Below, one piece after another: positions 18,065-27,123 of a stretch of 64,000 nucleotides of DNA. The DNA is from Mesorhizobium_K marinum (lineage in GTDB: Bacteria; Pseudomonadota; Alphaproteobacteria; Rhizobiales; Rhizobiaceae). Position 1 is the stretch's first letter. Each line of letters opens with the position of its first letter. The position numbers and the translations under genes are program-made. Location of the stretch: NCBI RefSeq assembly GCF_040813715.1, contig NZ_JBFOCH010000009.1; one strand, 5' to 3'. Under the pieces are notes generated by a model, which made no database searches, had not been told where the DNA came from, and worked only from the letters and a program-made list of their open reading frames with translations.

Positions 18065-18481
18065 ATGGCAGACAAAGATAACAAGAAGAAGCCGAATCCG
18101 ACCGATGTTCACGTTGGCAGCAGGATCAGGCTCCGTCGCAACATGCTTGGAATGAGCCAGGAGAAGCTCGGCGAAAACCTCGGAATAACCTTCCAGCAGA
18201 TCCAGAAATACGAAAAGGGCACCAACCGGGTGGGCGCCAGTCGTCTGCAGGCGATCGCCAATATTCTCGGCGTCCCCGTCGCCTTCTTCTTCGAGGACCT
18301 TCCCGGACACGAGACGACCGGCAACCGCGGCTTCGCGGAAGATCCTTCAGCGGCGCTCGCGCTCGACTTCTGCACCAGCGCCGAAGGGCTGCAGCTCAAC
18401 CGCGCCTTCGTCAGGATCGCCGACCTGAAGGTGCGCCGCCGGATCATCGATCTGGTGAAGAGCCTGGCGGCCGAGGACTAG
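18065..18481 (+). CDS. praR: XRE-family transcriptional regulator, PraR/PhrR-like
   Basis: A 138-residue regulator with a helix-turn-helix of the Cro/CI type at about residues 15-70 (VGSRIRLRRNMLGMSQEKLG, then ITFQQIQKYEKGTNRV). The DNA-recognition helix is very typical of the rhizobial PhrR/PraR group, whose gene also lies beside metK in Rhizobiales. PraR is known to repress biofilm and quorum-sensing genes in Rhizobium. That role is transferred by homology only. The ATG at 18065 is preferred because GAGGAAAAG stands directly before it. An in-frame ATG at 18005 and a TTG at 17951 could give a lysine-rich N-terminal extension. Confidence 0.82.
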   Translation: MADKDNKKKPNPTDVHVGSRIRLRRNMLGMSQEKLGENLGITFQQIQKYEKGTNRVGASRLQAIANILGVPVAFFFEDLPGHETTGNRGFAEDPSAALALDFCTSAEGLQLNRAFVRIADLKVRRRIIDLVKSLAAED

Positions 18482-18641
18482 ACCGGCCGCTTCCCGTTCC
18501 GTGCCGCGGTCTGAAAATCCGTTCCGCAACCATGGCTCCGTACGAGGCAATGGTTGCTTGACGAAAGCGGGCGCGCATCGGTAACACCATGCCCGTCCGT
18601 TGGCGGCCTGTTGCCGGCCGAACTGCAAAAAGGGGATATCC

Positions 18642-19883
<1,242 letters not shown>

Positions 19884-19906
19884 CCGCGGGCCGCATCGCG
19901 AACGCC

Positions 19907-20605
19907 ATGACCGAAGGCCGCGCAAGCCGTTCGACGGAAGCCTTTTTTGGGCGGCGGCGCGGCAAGCCGGTGCGTCCGCAGCAGGCGGCCGCGCTCGTCG
20001 AGGGGCTGAAGCGCCACGGGCTCGATCTCGGCCAGCCGGCACCGGCCGATGTCCGGGGTCTGTTCGAGGCCGACGTGTCGGCGGTACGGCTCGAGATCGG
20101 CTTCGGCGGCGGCGAGCACCTCCTGAACGAGGCGACCGGTCACCCGGCCGCCGGCTTCATCGGCGTCGAGCCGTTCGTCAATTCGATGGCCAAGATGATG
20201 GCGGCGCAGGCGCAGGCCCGTCTCGCCAACCTGCGCGTCTACGACGACGACGCGACCCGCCTGCTCGACTGGCTGCCGGACGCGTCGCTGGACGGCATCG
20301 ACCTGTTCTACCCCGACCCTTGGCCGAAGAAGAAGCACTGGAAGCGGCGCTTCGTCAGCCCCGTCAACCTCGCCCGTTTTCACCGCGTGCTCAAGCCCGG
20401 CGGCCTCTTCCGCTTCGCCTCCGACATCGAAAGCTACGTCAACTGGACGCTGCTCCATTGCGACGCCCATGGCGGCTTCGAATGGCTGGCGGCCGACGCC
20501 GGCGACTGGCGAACGCCTTATCGGGGCTGGCCCGGCACGCGCTACGAGGCGAAGGCGCTACGCGAGGGCCGCACGCCGGCCTATCTGACGTTCCGGCGGC
20601 GGTGA
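19907..20605 (+). CDS. trmB: tRNA (guanine-46-N7)-methyltransferase
   Basis: A 232-residue SAM-dependent enzyme that makes m7G46 in the variable loop of tRNA. The SAM site is RLEIGFGGGEHL, the catalytic and substrate region is DLFYPDPWPKKKHWKRRF, and the C-terminal TPAYLTFRR is also typical. It follows metK by 23 bp, a neighbour pair common in Rhizobiales. A weak stem (GCCAGG/CCTGGC near 20655-20675) with a short T run lies downstream and may end this transcription unit before the transporter genes. Confidence 0.96.
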   Translation: MTEGRASRSTEAFFGRRRGKPVRPQQAAALVEGLKRHGLDLGQPAPADVRGLFEADVSAVRLEIGFGGGEHLLNEATGHPAAGFIGVEPFVNSMAKMMAAQAQARLANLRVYDDDATRLLDWLPDASLDGIDLFYPDPWPKKKHWKRRFVSPVNLARFHRVLKPGGLFRFASDIESYVNWTLLHCDAHGGFEWLAADAGDWRTPYRGWPGTRYEAKALREGRTPAYLTFRRR

Positions 20606-20704
20606 AGGCCACGCCTTGCAGCGGTCAAGGCGACCTGCCAAGATGACCGTCAAAACGAGCCAGGGCCTGACGCCTGGCCGGTTCTTTTCAAGGGAGGAGT
20701 TGAA

Positions 20705-21649
20705 ATGAAGCGCTTCGTACTGTCCGCAATGCTGGCCGGCGTGCTGGCGATGCCCGCCATCGCCGGCGACTACAAGATCATGGCGCCGGCCTCGCCCGGC
20801 GGCGGCTGGGACCAGACGGCGCGCTCGATGCAGGCGGCCCTGCAGGACGAAAAGATTTCCGACAGCGTTCAGGTGGTCAACGTGCCCGGCGCCGGCGGCA
20901 CGATCGGCCTTGCCCAGTTCGTCAACCAGGCCGGCGGCGATCCCACGCAGCTGATCGTCGGCGGCTATGTGATGGTCGGCGCCATCCTCACCAACAAGTC
21001 GCCGGTGACGCTCGACCAGGTGACGCCGATCGCCCGGCTGACCGGCGAGTTCGAGGCGCTCGTCGTGCCGGCCGCCTCCGAGATCAAGGACATGGCGGGC
21101 CTCGTCGAGAAGCTGAAGGCCGACCCTGGCTCCGTGTCCTGGGGCGGCGGCTCCGCCGGCGGAACCGACCACATCACCGCCGGCCTGATCGCGAAGGCGG
21201 TGGGCGTCGATCCGACCAAGGTGAACTACATCGCCTTCTCCGGAGGCGGCGAGGCGCTCGCGGCGATCCTCGGCAACCAGGTGACGGTCGGCGTCTCCGG
21301 CTATGGCGAGTTCGCCGAGCAGATCAAGGCGGGCACGCTGCGCATCATTGGCATCTCCAGCGACGAGCGCATCGCCGGCGTCGATGCGCCGACGCTGAAG
21401 GAATCCGGAGTCGACGTCTCCATCCAGAACTGGCGCATGGTGGCGGCCGCGCCCGGCATCACCGATGAGCAGAAGGCGGCCATCGTCGCGGATATCGACA
21501 AGATGGTGAACTCCGCGACCTGGCAGAAGACCCTCGCCGACAAGGGATGGGCCAACACCTACCTCGCCGGCGACGCCTTCGGCGAGCAGCTCAAGAAGGA
21601 CAATGAGTCGACCGCCGCCATCCTGAAGGACATCGGCCTCGTGCAATGA
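20705..21649 (+). CDS. tctC: Tripartite tricarboxylate transporter substrate-binding protein (TctC family)
   Basis: A 314-residue periplasmic binding protein of the Bug/TctC family. Residues 1-20 form a signal peptide cut at AIA|GD. The mature N-terminus KIMAPASPGGGWDQTAR is the conserved carboxylate-binding loop of this family, and VPGAGGTIGL follows. It delivers a carboxylate to the TctAB membrane complex encoded next, and its TGA overlaps the tctB ATG (ATGA). The ligand may be citrate, another tri- or dicarboxylate or an aromatic acid; Bug proteins are too diverse to predict. A GGGAGG site precedes the ATG. Confidence 0.9.
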   Translation: MKRFVLSAMLAGVLAMPAIAGDYKIMAPASPGGGWDQTARSMQAALQDEKISDSVQVVNVPGAGGTIGLAQFVNQAGGDPTQLIVGGYVMVGAILTNKSPVTLDQVTPIARLTGEFEALVVPAASEIKDMAGLVEKLKADPGSVSWGGGSAGGTDHITAGLIAKAVGVDPTKVNYIAFSGGGEALAAILGNQVTVGVSGYGEFAEQIKAGTLRIIGISSDERIAGVDAPTLKESGVDVSIQNWRMVAAAPGITDEQKAAIVADIDKMVNSATWQKTLADKGWANTYLAGDAFGEQLKKDNESTAAILKDIGLVQ

Positions 21650-22131
21650 CCGAGGCCGGCCCCAGGCGATCCGGTCGGGGACCGGACAAGGCGGCGCTGG
21701 TCATCGCGGCTCTGCTGATGCTCGTCGCGGTGGCCATCGCCGTGAGCACTGCGGGAATGGGCGGCGTCGCCGTCTATTCCCCGGTCGGCCCCAAGACGTT
21801 TCCCTATATCGTGGCGGCAGGCCTGTTCGGGCTCGGCGCGCTGACCGCGCTCGAGGCCTGGCGCGGCGACTTTCCCGACCGCGAGACACAGGCGCTCGGG
21901 CCGATGGCGTGGATCATCGGCGGGCTCGCGCTGCAGATGCTGACCATGAAGACGCTCGGCTTCTCGATCGCCACCGGGGTTCTGTTCGCGGCCACCGCCA
22001 AGGGGTTCGGCCGCGGCCCGCTGTGGCTGACGGTGCCGGTCGGCATCGTCTTCTCGTTCATCGTCTGGTTCATCTTCGCCAAGGGACTGCAGCTCAGCCT
22101 GCCGGCCGGGCCGCTGGAGCAACTTTTCTGA
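21646..22131 (+). CDS. tctB: Tripartite tricarboxylate transporter small membrane subunit (TctB family)
   Basis: A 161-residue inner-membrane protein with about four transmembrane helices (around residues 18-38, 55-70, 86-105 and 118-150). It has the YSPVGPKTFPYIVAAGL stretch seen in TctB proteins. It forms the small membrane subunit with TctA. The start overlaps the tctC stop and tctA begins 19 bp after its end, so the three are one operon in the usual C-B-A order. Confidence 0.88.
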   Translation: MTEAGPRRSGRGPDKAALVIAALLMLVAVAIAVSTAGMGGVAVYSPVGPKTFPYIVAAGLFGLGALTALEAWRGDFPDRETQALGPMAWIIGGLALQMLTMKTLGFSIATGVLFAATAKGFGRGPLWLTVPVGIVFSFIVWFIFAKGLQLSLPAGPLEQLF

Positions 22132-22150
22132 ATCCGGAGGGGTCCGAAGC

Positions 22151-23692
22151 GTGAATACCTTCGAGTTGCTCGGCCAGGGCCTTCTCACCGCGCTGCAGTG
22201 GTCGCACCTGCTCTATGCGCTGATCGGCGTGACGCTCGGCACCGCCGTCGGCGTCCTGCCCGGCATCGGCCCGGCGCTCACCGTCGCGCTGCTGCTGCCG
22301 GTGACCTACAAGCTCGATCCCGCCGGCTCCCTGATCATGTTCGCCGGCATCTACTACGGCGGCATGTACGGCGGGTCGACCACGTCGATCCTGCTCAACA
22401 CGCCAGGCGAGAGCGCATCCATCGTCACCGCGCTCGAAGGCAACAAGATGGCGCGCCAGGGGCGCGGCGGACCGGCCCTGGCCACCGCCGCGATCGGTTC
22501 CTTCGTCGCCGGTCTGATCGCGACGCTTGGCCTGGCGTTCATCGCTCCGACGGTGGTCAAGTTCGCGCTGTCGTTCGGGCCGGCCGAGTACTTCGCCCTG
22601 ATGTTGCTCGCCTTCATGACCGTCTCGGCTGCCTTCGGCGACTCGACCCTGCGGGGACTGACGTCGCTGTTCATCGGGCTGGCGCTCGGCCTCATCGGCA
22701 TCGACCAGCTCACCGGGCAGACCCGGTTGGCCATGGGCCTGCCCAACCTGTTCGACGGCATCGCGGTCACGACGTTGGCGGTCGCGCTGTTCGCTATCGG
22801 CGAGACGCTCGCCGTGGTGTCGGCAAAGCACCTCGCGGAGGAGAAGGTCGAGGCGGTCAAGGGCTCGGTCTGGATGACCCGCGAGGACTGGAAGCGGTCC
22901 TGGATGCCATGGCTGCGCGGCACGGCCATCGGTTTCCCGATCGGCGCGATGCCGGCCGGCGGCGCCGACGTCTCGAGCTTCCTGTCCTATTCGGCCGAGC
23001 GCAACTTCTCGAAACACCCGGAGGAGTTCGGACACGGCGCGATCGAGGGTGTCGCCGGACCGGAAGCGGCGAACAACGCGTCGGCCGCCGGGACGCTTGT
23101 GCCGCTATTGACGCTCGGCCTGCCGACCACGGCGACCGCCGCCATCATGCTCGCCGGGTTCCAGCAGTTCGGCCTGCAGCCCGGCCCGCTGCTCTTCATC
23201 ACCAACGCGCCGCTCGTCTGGGGCCTGATCTCCAGCCTGCTCGTCGCCAACCTGATGCTGCTCGTGCTGAACCTGCCGCTGATCGGGCTGTGGGTCAGGC
23301 TGCTGACCATTCCCCGTCCATGGCTCTACGGAGGCATCCTGGTCTTTGCGACGCTCGGCACGATCGGCGCCGACGGCTCGACCTATTCGCTGTTCGGAAT
23401 CCCGATCTCGTTCGGGCTTGGCCTGCTGATGCTGTTCGGCATTCTGGGCTACGCGCTGCGGCGCTTCCACTATCCGATCGCGCCGGTGGTGGTCGGCCTC
23501 ATCCTCGGGCCGATGGCAGAGAAGAGCCTCAGGCAGGCGCTGCAGATCAGCCAGGGCGATCCGGCGGCGCTGTTTCACTCCTGGATCGCCATCGGATTGT
23601 GGCTGCTGGCGCTGACGGCTGTCTTCCTGCCGCTCTATCTGCGCTATCGCGGCAGCAAGGTGCTGGCGCAGATCGCATCCGACGCCGACTGA
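22151..23692 (+). CDS. tctA: Tripartite tricarboxylate transporter large permease (TctA family)
   Basis: A 513-residue polytopic permease with about 11-12 hydrophobic segments. The family signatures GVLPGIGPALTVALLLPVTY near the N-terminus, YYGGMYGGSTTSILLNTPGE at about 73-92 and the repeated-fold motif EAANNASAAGTLVPLLTLGLP at about 307-327 are intact. It is driven by ion gradient rather than ATP. The GTG at 22151 follows a GGAGG site in the gap after tctB. This completes a functional-looking TctCBA system wedged between trmB and the rimP operon. Confidence 0.94.
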   Translation: MNTFELLGQGLLTALQWSHLLYALIGVTLGTAVGVLPGIGPALTVALLLPVTYKLDPAGSLIMFAGIYYGGMYGGSTTSILLNTPGESASIVTALEGNKMARQGRGGPALATAAIGSFVAGLIATLGLAFIAPTVVKFALSFGPAEYFALMLLAFMTVSAAFGDSTLRGLTSLFIGLALGLIGIDQLTGQTRLAMGLPNLFDGIAVTTLAVALFAIGETLAVVSAKHLAEEKVEAVKGSVWMTREDWKRSWMPWLRGTAIGFPIGAMPAGGADVSSFLSYSAERNFSKHPEEFGHGAIEGVAGPEAANNASAAGTLVPLLTLGLPTTATAAIMLAGFQQFGLQPGPLLFITNAPLVWGLISSLLVANLMLLVLNLPLIGLWVRLLTIPRPWLYGGILVFATLGTIGADGSTYSLFGIPISFGLGLLMLFGILGYALRRFHYPIAPVVVGLILGPMAEKSLRQALQISQGDPAALFHSWIAIGLWLLALTAVFLPLYLRYRGSKVLAQIASDAD

Positions 23693-23730
23693 GCGCGCCA
23701 GGCGGCTTGCCGGGCGCGCAGGCCGATGGC

Positions 23731-23886
23731 CTAAAGGCGGATCGTGCGGAACTGCCTCGGATCGATGCCGAGGCCGCGCAGGTTCTTGGCCCTGGGCTGG
23801 CGGCCTTCGCTGACGGCCGCGGCCGCGGCGATGGCGTCGCCGAAGACTGTGAGGATGCCGCCAAGGCGGCTGCGGGGGGTGGTCAT
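23731..23886 (-). CDS. Small basic protein with a DUF1127-like C-terminal tail (hypothetical)
   Basis: A 51-residue ORF between tctA and the rimP leader on the opposite strand. It starts MTTPRSRLGGILTVFGDAI and ends LRGLGIDPRQFRTIRL. The ending resembles the LRDLGI-type ending of the small alphaproteobacterial DUF1127 (YjiS-like) proteins, some of which bind RNA. The N-terminal half is Ala-rich and helical. A GGAAAGCGAG stretch lies upstream of the ATG. Codon use is like that of its neighbours. It is called on size, context and the C-terminal resemblance only, so it could be spurious. Confidence 0.5.
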   Translation of the reverse strand: MTTPRSRLGGILTVFGDAIAAAAAVSEGRQPRAKNLRGLGIDPRQFRTIRL

Positions 23887-24033
23887 GGCTAACTCGCTTT
23901 CCGACGCCGGCGGGCGGCGCCACCGCTAATCTAGGAACTACGGACACCCTCGGTCAGGGCTGCTGCGGCAGGGCAGCCATGCGCCGGCTGCATGGGCACG
24001 GAGGCGCTGGCCAGGGCCGCAGGGGCCCGTGGC

Positions 24034-24062
24034 TTGCAAATCGCGCCGATTGGCTCTATATC
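24034..24062 (+). promoter_or_regulatory. Predicted sigma-70-type promoter of the rimP-nusA-infB operon
   Basis: TTGCAA (24034-24039), 17 bases, then TATATC (24057-24062), preceded by C as in the alphaproteobacterial CTTG-type -35. It lies directly before the rimP-leader hairpin. The rest of the 474-bp tctA-rimP interval contains only the small minus-strand ORF. Confidence 0.65.
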
Positions 24063-24065
24063 AGC

Positions 24066-24124
24066 CCGAAATTCTTGGTCGGTATGACGAAGAGTGGGTC
24101 CACCCGGTCCCGCTCTTTTTTGTT
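24066..24124 (+). ncRNA. rimP-leader-type attenuator
   Basis: The 5' leader ends in a 9-bp stem (AAGAGTGGG 24090-24098 with CCCGCTCTT 24109-24117, one G-U pair) and a run of six T, a premature intrinsic terminator about 45 bp before the rimP start. A terminator at this position is the defining feature of the rimP leader described in alphaproteobacteria, proposed to let NusA or operon products control their own operon. Identification is by position and shape. The alternative upstream stem was not resolved, so the 5' boundary is approximate. Confidence 0.7.
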
Positions 24125-24166
24125 ACCGATCGGGGCGTTGCCCGGACCTTGGCAACTGGAGACCCG

Positions 24167-24790
24167 ATGACGACTGCCGGCGATACGATGGAGGATGACC
24201 GCATCATCCGCGAAAGCGGCGTCGATGCGCGCGTTGCCGCCATCGTCATGCCGGTGCTTCGCGGAATGGGCTTCCGGCTGGTGCGGGTGCGCCTGCTCGG
24301 CCAGAACGGGCTGACGTTGCAGATCATGGCCGAGCGCGACGACGGCACCATGACCGTCGAGGATTGCGAGGAAGTAAGCCGCGCGGTCTCGCCGGCGCTC
24401 GACGTCGCCGATCCCGTCGAAAAGGCCCATCATCTGGAGGTCTCGTCGCCGGGCATCGACCGCCCGCTGGTGCGCAAGTCGGATTTCGCGACCTGGTCCG
24501 GCCACCAGGTGAAAATGGAGACGTCGGTCCTGGTTGCCGACCGCAAGCGCTTCAAGGGCAGGATCGCCGAAGCCGGCCAGGACGACGTCCTGATCGAGCG
24601 CGACGTGCCGGCCTATGGCGACTCGGCGGCCGTCCGGGTTCCCTACGAGGCGATCGCCGAGGCGCGCCTGGTGCTGACGGATGACCTCATCCGCGACGCG
24701 CTGTCCAAGGACAACAAGGCGCGCAAGGAAGCAAGGAAACGCCGCGGCGGGCAGGACGACGCCGACGCGGACAACGAAACGGACGTTTGA
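24167..24790 (+). CDS. rimP: Ribosome maturation factor RimP
   Basis: A 207-residue protein needed for 30S subunit maturation. The N-terminal RimP domain (GFRLVRVRLL, LQIMAERDDG, VEDCEEVSRAVSPALDV) and the signature EVSSPGIDRPLVRKSDF are clear. It ends in a basic/acidic low-complexity tail (KARKEARKRRGG), longer than in enterobacteria. The ATG at 24167 follows CTGGAGACCCG; an internal ATG at 24188 has no such site. First gene of the rimP-nusA-ylxR-infB-rbfA-truB operon, behind the leader attenuator. Confidence 0.95.
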   Translation: MTTAGDTMEDDRIIRESGVDARVAAIVMPVLRGMGFRLVRVRLLGQNGLTLQIMAERDDGTMTVEDCEEVSRAVSPALDVADPVEKAHHLEVSSPGIDRPLVRKSDFATWSGHQVKMETSVLVADRKRFKGRIAEAGQDDVLIERDVPAYGDSAAVRVPYEAIAEARLVLTDDLIRDALSKDNKARKEARKRRGGQDDADADNETDV

Positions 24791-24835
24791 TCGGACATCC
24801 GGCCCCGGCCGGGAGACATGTTCAGGGAGACAGAA

Positions 24836-26428
24836 ATGGTAGTCAGTGCGAACAGGCTCGAACTGCTGCAGATCGCCGATGCGGTTGCGCGTGAAAAGTC
24901 TATCGACAAGTCGATCGTCATCGCCGCGATGGCCGACGCCATCCAGAAGGCGGCGCGCCAGCGCTACGGCCAGGAGACCAACATCCGCGCCGACATCAAC
25001 CCGAACACCGGCGAGATGAAGCTGCAGCGCCTGATGGAAGTCGTCGAGACCGTCGAGGACTACGGCCGCCAGATCGCGCTGTCGTCCGCGCAGGAGCGCA
25101 ATCCGGACGCCGAGATCGGCGACTTCATCGCCGAGCAGCTGCCGCCGATGGATTTCGGCCGCATTGCAGCCCAGTCGGCTAAACAAGTCATTGTTCAAAA
25201 AGTGCGCGAGGCAGAGCGCGACCGCCAGTTCGATGAATACAAGGATCGCATCGGCGAGATCGTCAACGGCAGCGTGAAGCGCGTCGAATACGGCAACGTC
25301 ATCGTCGACCTCGGCCGCGGTGAGGCGATCATTCGCCGCGACGAGCTGATCCCGCGCGAGAACTTCAAGTACGGCGACCGCGTGCGCGCCTATGTCTACG
25401 ACGTCCGGCGCGAGCAGCGCGGCCCGCAGATCTTCCTGTCGCGTACCCACCCGCAGTTCATGGCCAAGCTGTTCACCATGGAAGTGCCGGAAATCTACGA
25501 CGGCATCATCGAAATCAAGTCGGTCGCCCGCGATCCGGGCAGCCGCGCCAAGATCGCGGTCGTCTCGCGCGACTCCTCGATCGACCCGGTCGGCGCCTGC
25601 GTCGGCATGCGCGGCTCCAGGGTCCAGGCCGTCGTCGGCGAACTGCAGGGCGAGAAGATCGACATCATCCCGTGGTCGCCCTCGGCCGCGTCCTTCATCG
25701 TCAATGCCCTGCAGCCGGCTGAAGTCGCCAAGGTGGTGCTGGACGAGGAGGCCGAGCGCATCGAGGTGGTTGTCCCCGACGACCAGCTTTCGCTCGCCAT
25801 CGGCCGCCGCGGCCAGAACGTCCGCCTTGCATCGCAGCTGACCGGCTGGGACATCGACATCCTGACTGAGCAGGAGGAGTCCGAACGGCGCCAGAAGGAG
25901 TTCGTCGAGCGTTCGACGCTGTTCATGGAGGCGCTCGACGTCGACGAGATGGTCGGCCAGGTCCTGGCGTCCGAAGGCTTCACCTCGGTCGAGGAAGTTG
26001 CCTATGTCGAGCCCGACGAGATTTCGTCGATCGACGGCTTCGACGAGGATACAGCAAGCGAGATCCAGCAGCGCGCCCGCGACTATCTGGAGAAGATCGA
26101 GGCCGAGCACGACGCCAAGCGCAGGGAATTGGGCGTCCTGGACGAGCTTCGCGAGATTCCCGGCGTGACCACCGCCATGATGGTGGTGCTCGGCGAGGAC
26201 GGCGTGAAGTCGATCGAGGACTTTGCCGGCTACGCTGTCGACGACCTCGTCGGCTGGAAGGAGCGCAAGGACGGCGAGACCAAGTTCTTCCCGGGCGTTC
26301 TCGCCGCCCACAACGTGTCGCGCGCCGAGGCCGAGCAGATGGTGCTGGCCGCGCGCCAGCTGGCGGGCTGGATCGCACCGGAGGAAGAGGCGGCCGACGC
26401 CGAAGCTCCGGTCGACGTGGAAGCCTGA
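24836..26428 (+). CDS. nusA: Transcription termination/antitermination factor NusA
   Basis: A 530-residue RNA polymerase-binding factor. In order: the NusA N-terminal domain (1-130), an S1 domain (about 135-200, NGSVKRVEYGNVIVDLGRGE), two KH domains (PVGACVGMRGSRVQAVVGEL, then LSLAIGRRGQNVRLASQLTG) and C-terminal acidic helix-hairpin repeats involved in regulation. The ATG at 24836 follows AGGGAGACAGAA. An in-frame ATG at 24818 (MFRETE) is less likely since alignment-type similarity begins at VSANRLELLQIAD. Confidence 0.97.
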   Translation: MVVSANRLELLQIADAVAREKSIDKSIVIAAMADAIQKAARQRYGQETNIRADINPNTGEMKLQRLMEVVETVEDYGRQIALSSAQERNPDAEIGDFIAEQLPPMDFGRIAAQSAKQVIVQKVREAERDRQFDEYKDRIGEIVNGSVKRVEYGNVIVDLGRGEAIIRRDELIPRENFKYGDRVRAYVYDVRREQRGPQIFLSRTHPQFMAKLFTMEVPEIYDGIIEIKSVARDPGSRAKIAVVSRDSSIDPVGACVGMRGSRVQAVVGELQGEKIDIIPWSPSAASFIVNALQPAEVAKVVLDEEAERIEVVVPDDQLSLAIGRRGQNVRLASQLTGWDIDILTEQEESERRQKEFVERSTLFMEALDVDEMVGQVLASEGFTSVEEVAYVEPDEISSIDGFDEDTASEIQQRARDYLEKIEAEHDAKRRELGVLDELREIPGVTTAMMVVLGEDGVKSIEDFAGYAVDDLVGWKERKDGETKFFPGVLAAHNVSRAEAEQMVLAARQLAGWIAPEEEAADAEAPVDVEA

Positions 26429-26472
26429 CGTGAGCCGGCGCGGAAAAGGTCTCGGAGCGTTCCTTGCCAGAG

Positions 26473-27123
26473 ATGAACGATCGCACCTGCATCGTCACGC
26501 GCCGCCCGGCCGAGCCGGATGAACTGATCCGGTTCGTCGTCGGCCCGGACCGGGCCGTCGTGCCGGACCTGAAGAGAAACCTGCCCGGACGCGGATGCTG
26601 GGTGACCGGCGACCGCGAGCACGTCGATAAGGCAGTCAAGAAGGGCCTGTTCGCGCGGTCCCTGAAGACCGAGGTTTCGGTGCCCGCCGACCTTGGCGAC
26701 ATGGTCGACAGGCTGCTGGCTAGGTCGGCCCTCGGGGCGCTCGGGCTGGCGCGAAAGGCCGGCGTCGTTGCACTCGGCGCGACGAAAGTCGAGGCGTCGG
26801 TGCGCAACGGAACGGCGCTCCTGGTGCTGCACGCCGCTGAGGCGTCCAAGGACGGCCAGCGCAAGATTGCCCAGGCGCGTCGCGCGACCGTTCACGCGGG
26901 AGGCCCGGAAATCATGGCCTACAAACTTTTTTCCGAACAGGAATTGGGTTTGGCATTGGGCGGTACAAATGTGATACATGCAGCCGTTCTTGCGGGCGAC
27001 GCTGGGCGAGCGGCTGAAAAGCGCACGGTGGCGCTTGACCGATACCGGGGCGGTTCTCCGGACGAGTTGGCGATGTTTGCGGCGATTGCTGACGGGAATG
27101 TGGCCGCAGAGGATATGGAATGA
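26473..27123 (+). CDS. YlxR-family RNA-binding protein (DUF448 plus L7Ae/L30e-like domain)
   Basis: About 216 residues. The N-terminal YlxR/DUF448 domain has the typical RTCIVTRRP, ELIRFVVGPD and LPGRGCWV stretches. The C-terminal half (SALGALGLARKAGVVALGATKVEASV) resembles the L7Ae/L30e RNA-binding fold. This two-domain form is usual in alphaproteobacteria; in Gram-positives the two are separate genes, also between nusA and infB. ATG 26473 or TTG 26464 could start it. The stop overlaps the infB start. Probably acts in rRNA or transcript handling; exact role not established. Confidence 0.88.
   Translation: MNDRTCIVTRRPAEPDELIRFVVGPDRAVVPDLKRNLPGRGCWVTGDREHVDKAVKKGLFARSLKTEVSVPADLGDMVDRLLARSALGALGLARKAGVVALGATKVEASVRNGTALLVLHAAEASKDGQRKIAQARRATVHAGGPEIMAYKLFSEQELGLALGGTNVIHAAVLAGDAGRAAEKRTVALDRYRGGSPDELAMFAAIADGNVAAEDME

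Noticed and set aside
18482..18641. Possible SAM-responsive riboswitch before metK
   Set aside because: The 160-bp leader was inspected for SAM-II and SAM/SAH-type conserved strings and none was convincing; a covariance search would be needed.
20648..20682. Terminator after trmB
   Set aside because: The 6-bp stem with an 8-base loop and a short T run is too weak to call; mentioned only in the trmB entry.
26464..26472. TTG start for the YlxR-family gene
   Set aside because: It would add only three residues and has no better ribosome-binding site than the ATG at 26473, so it is kept only as an alternative.
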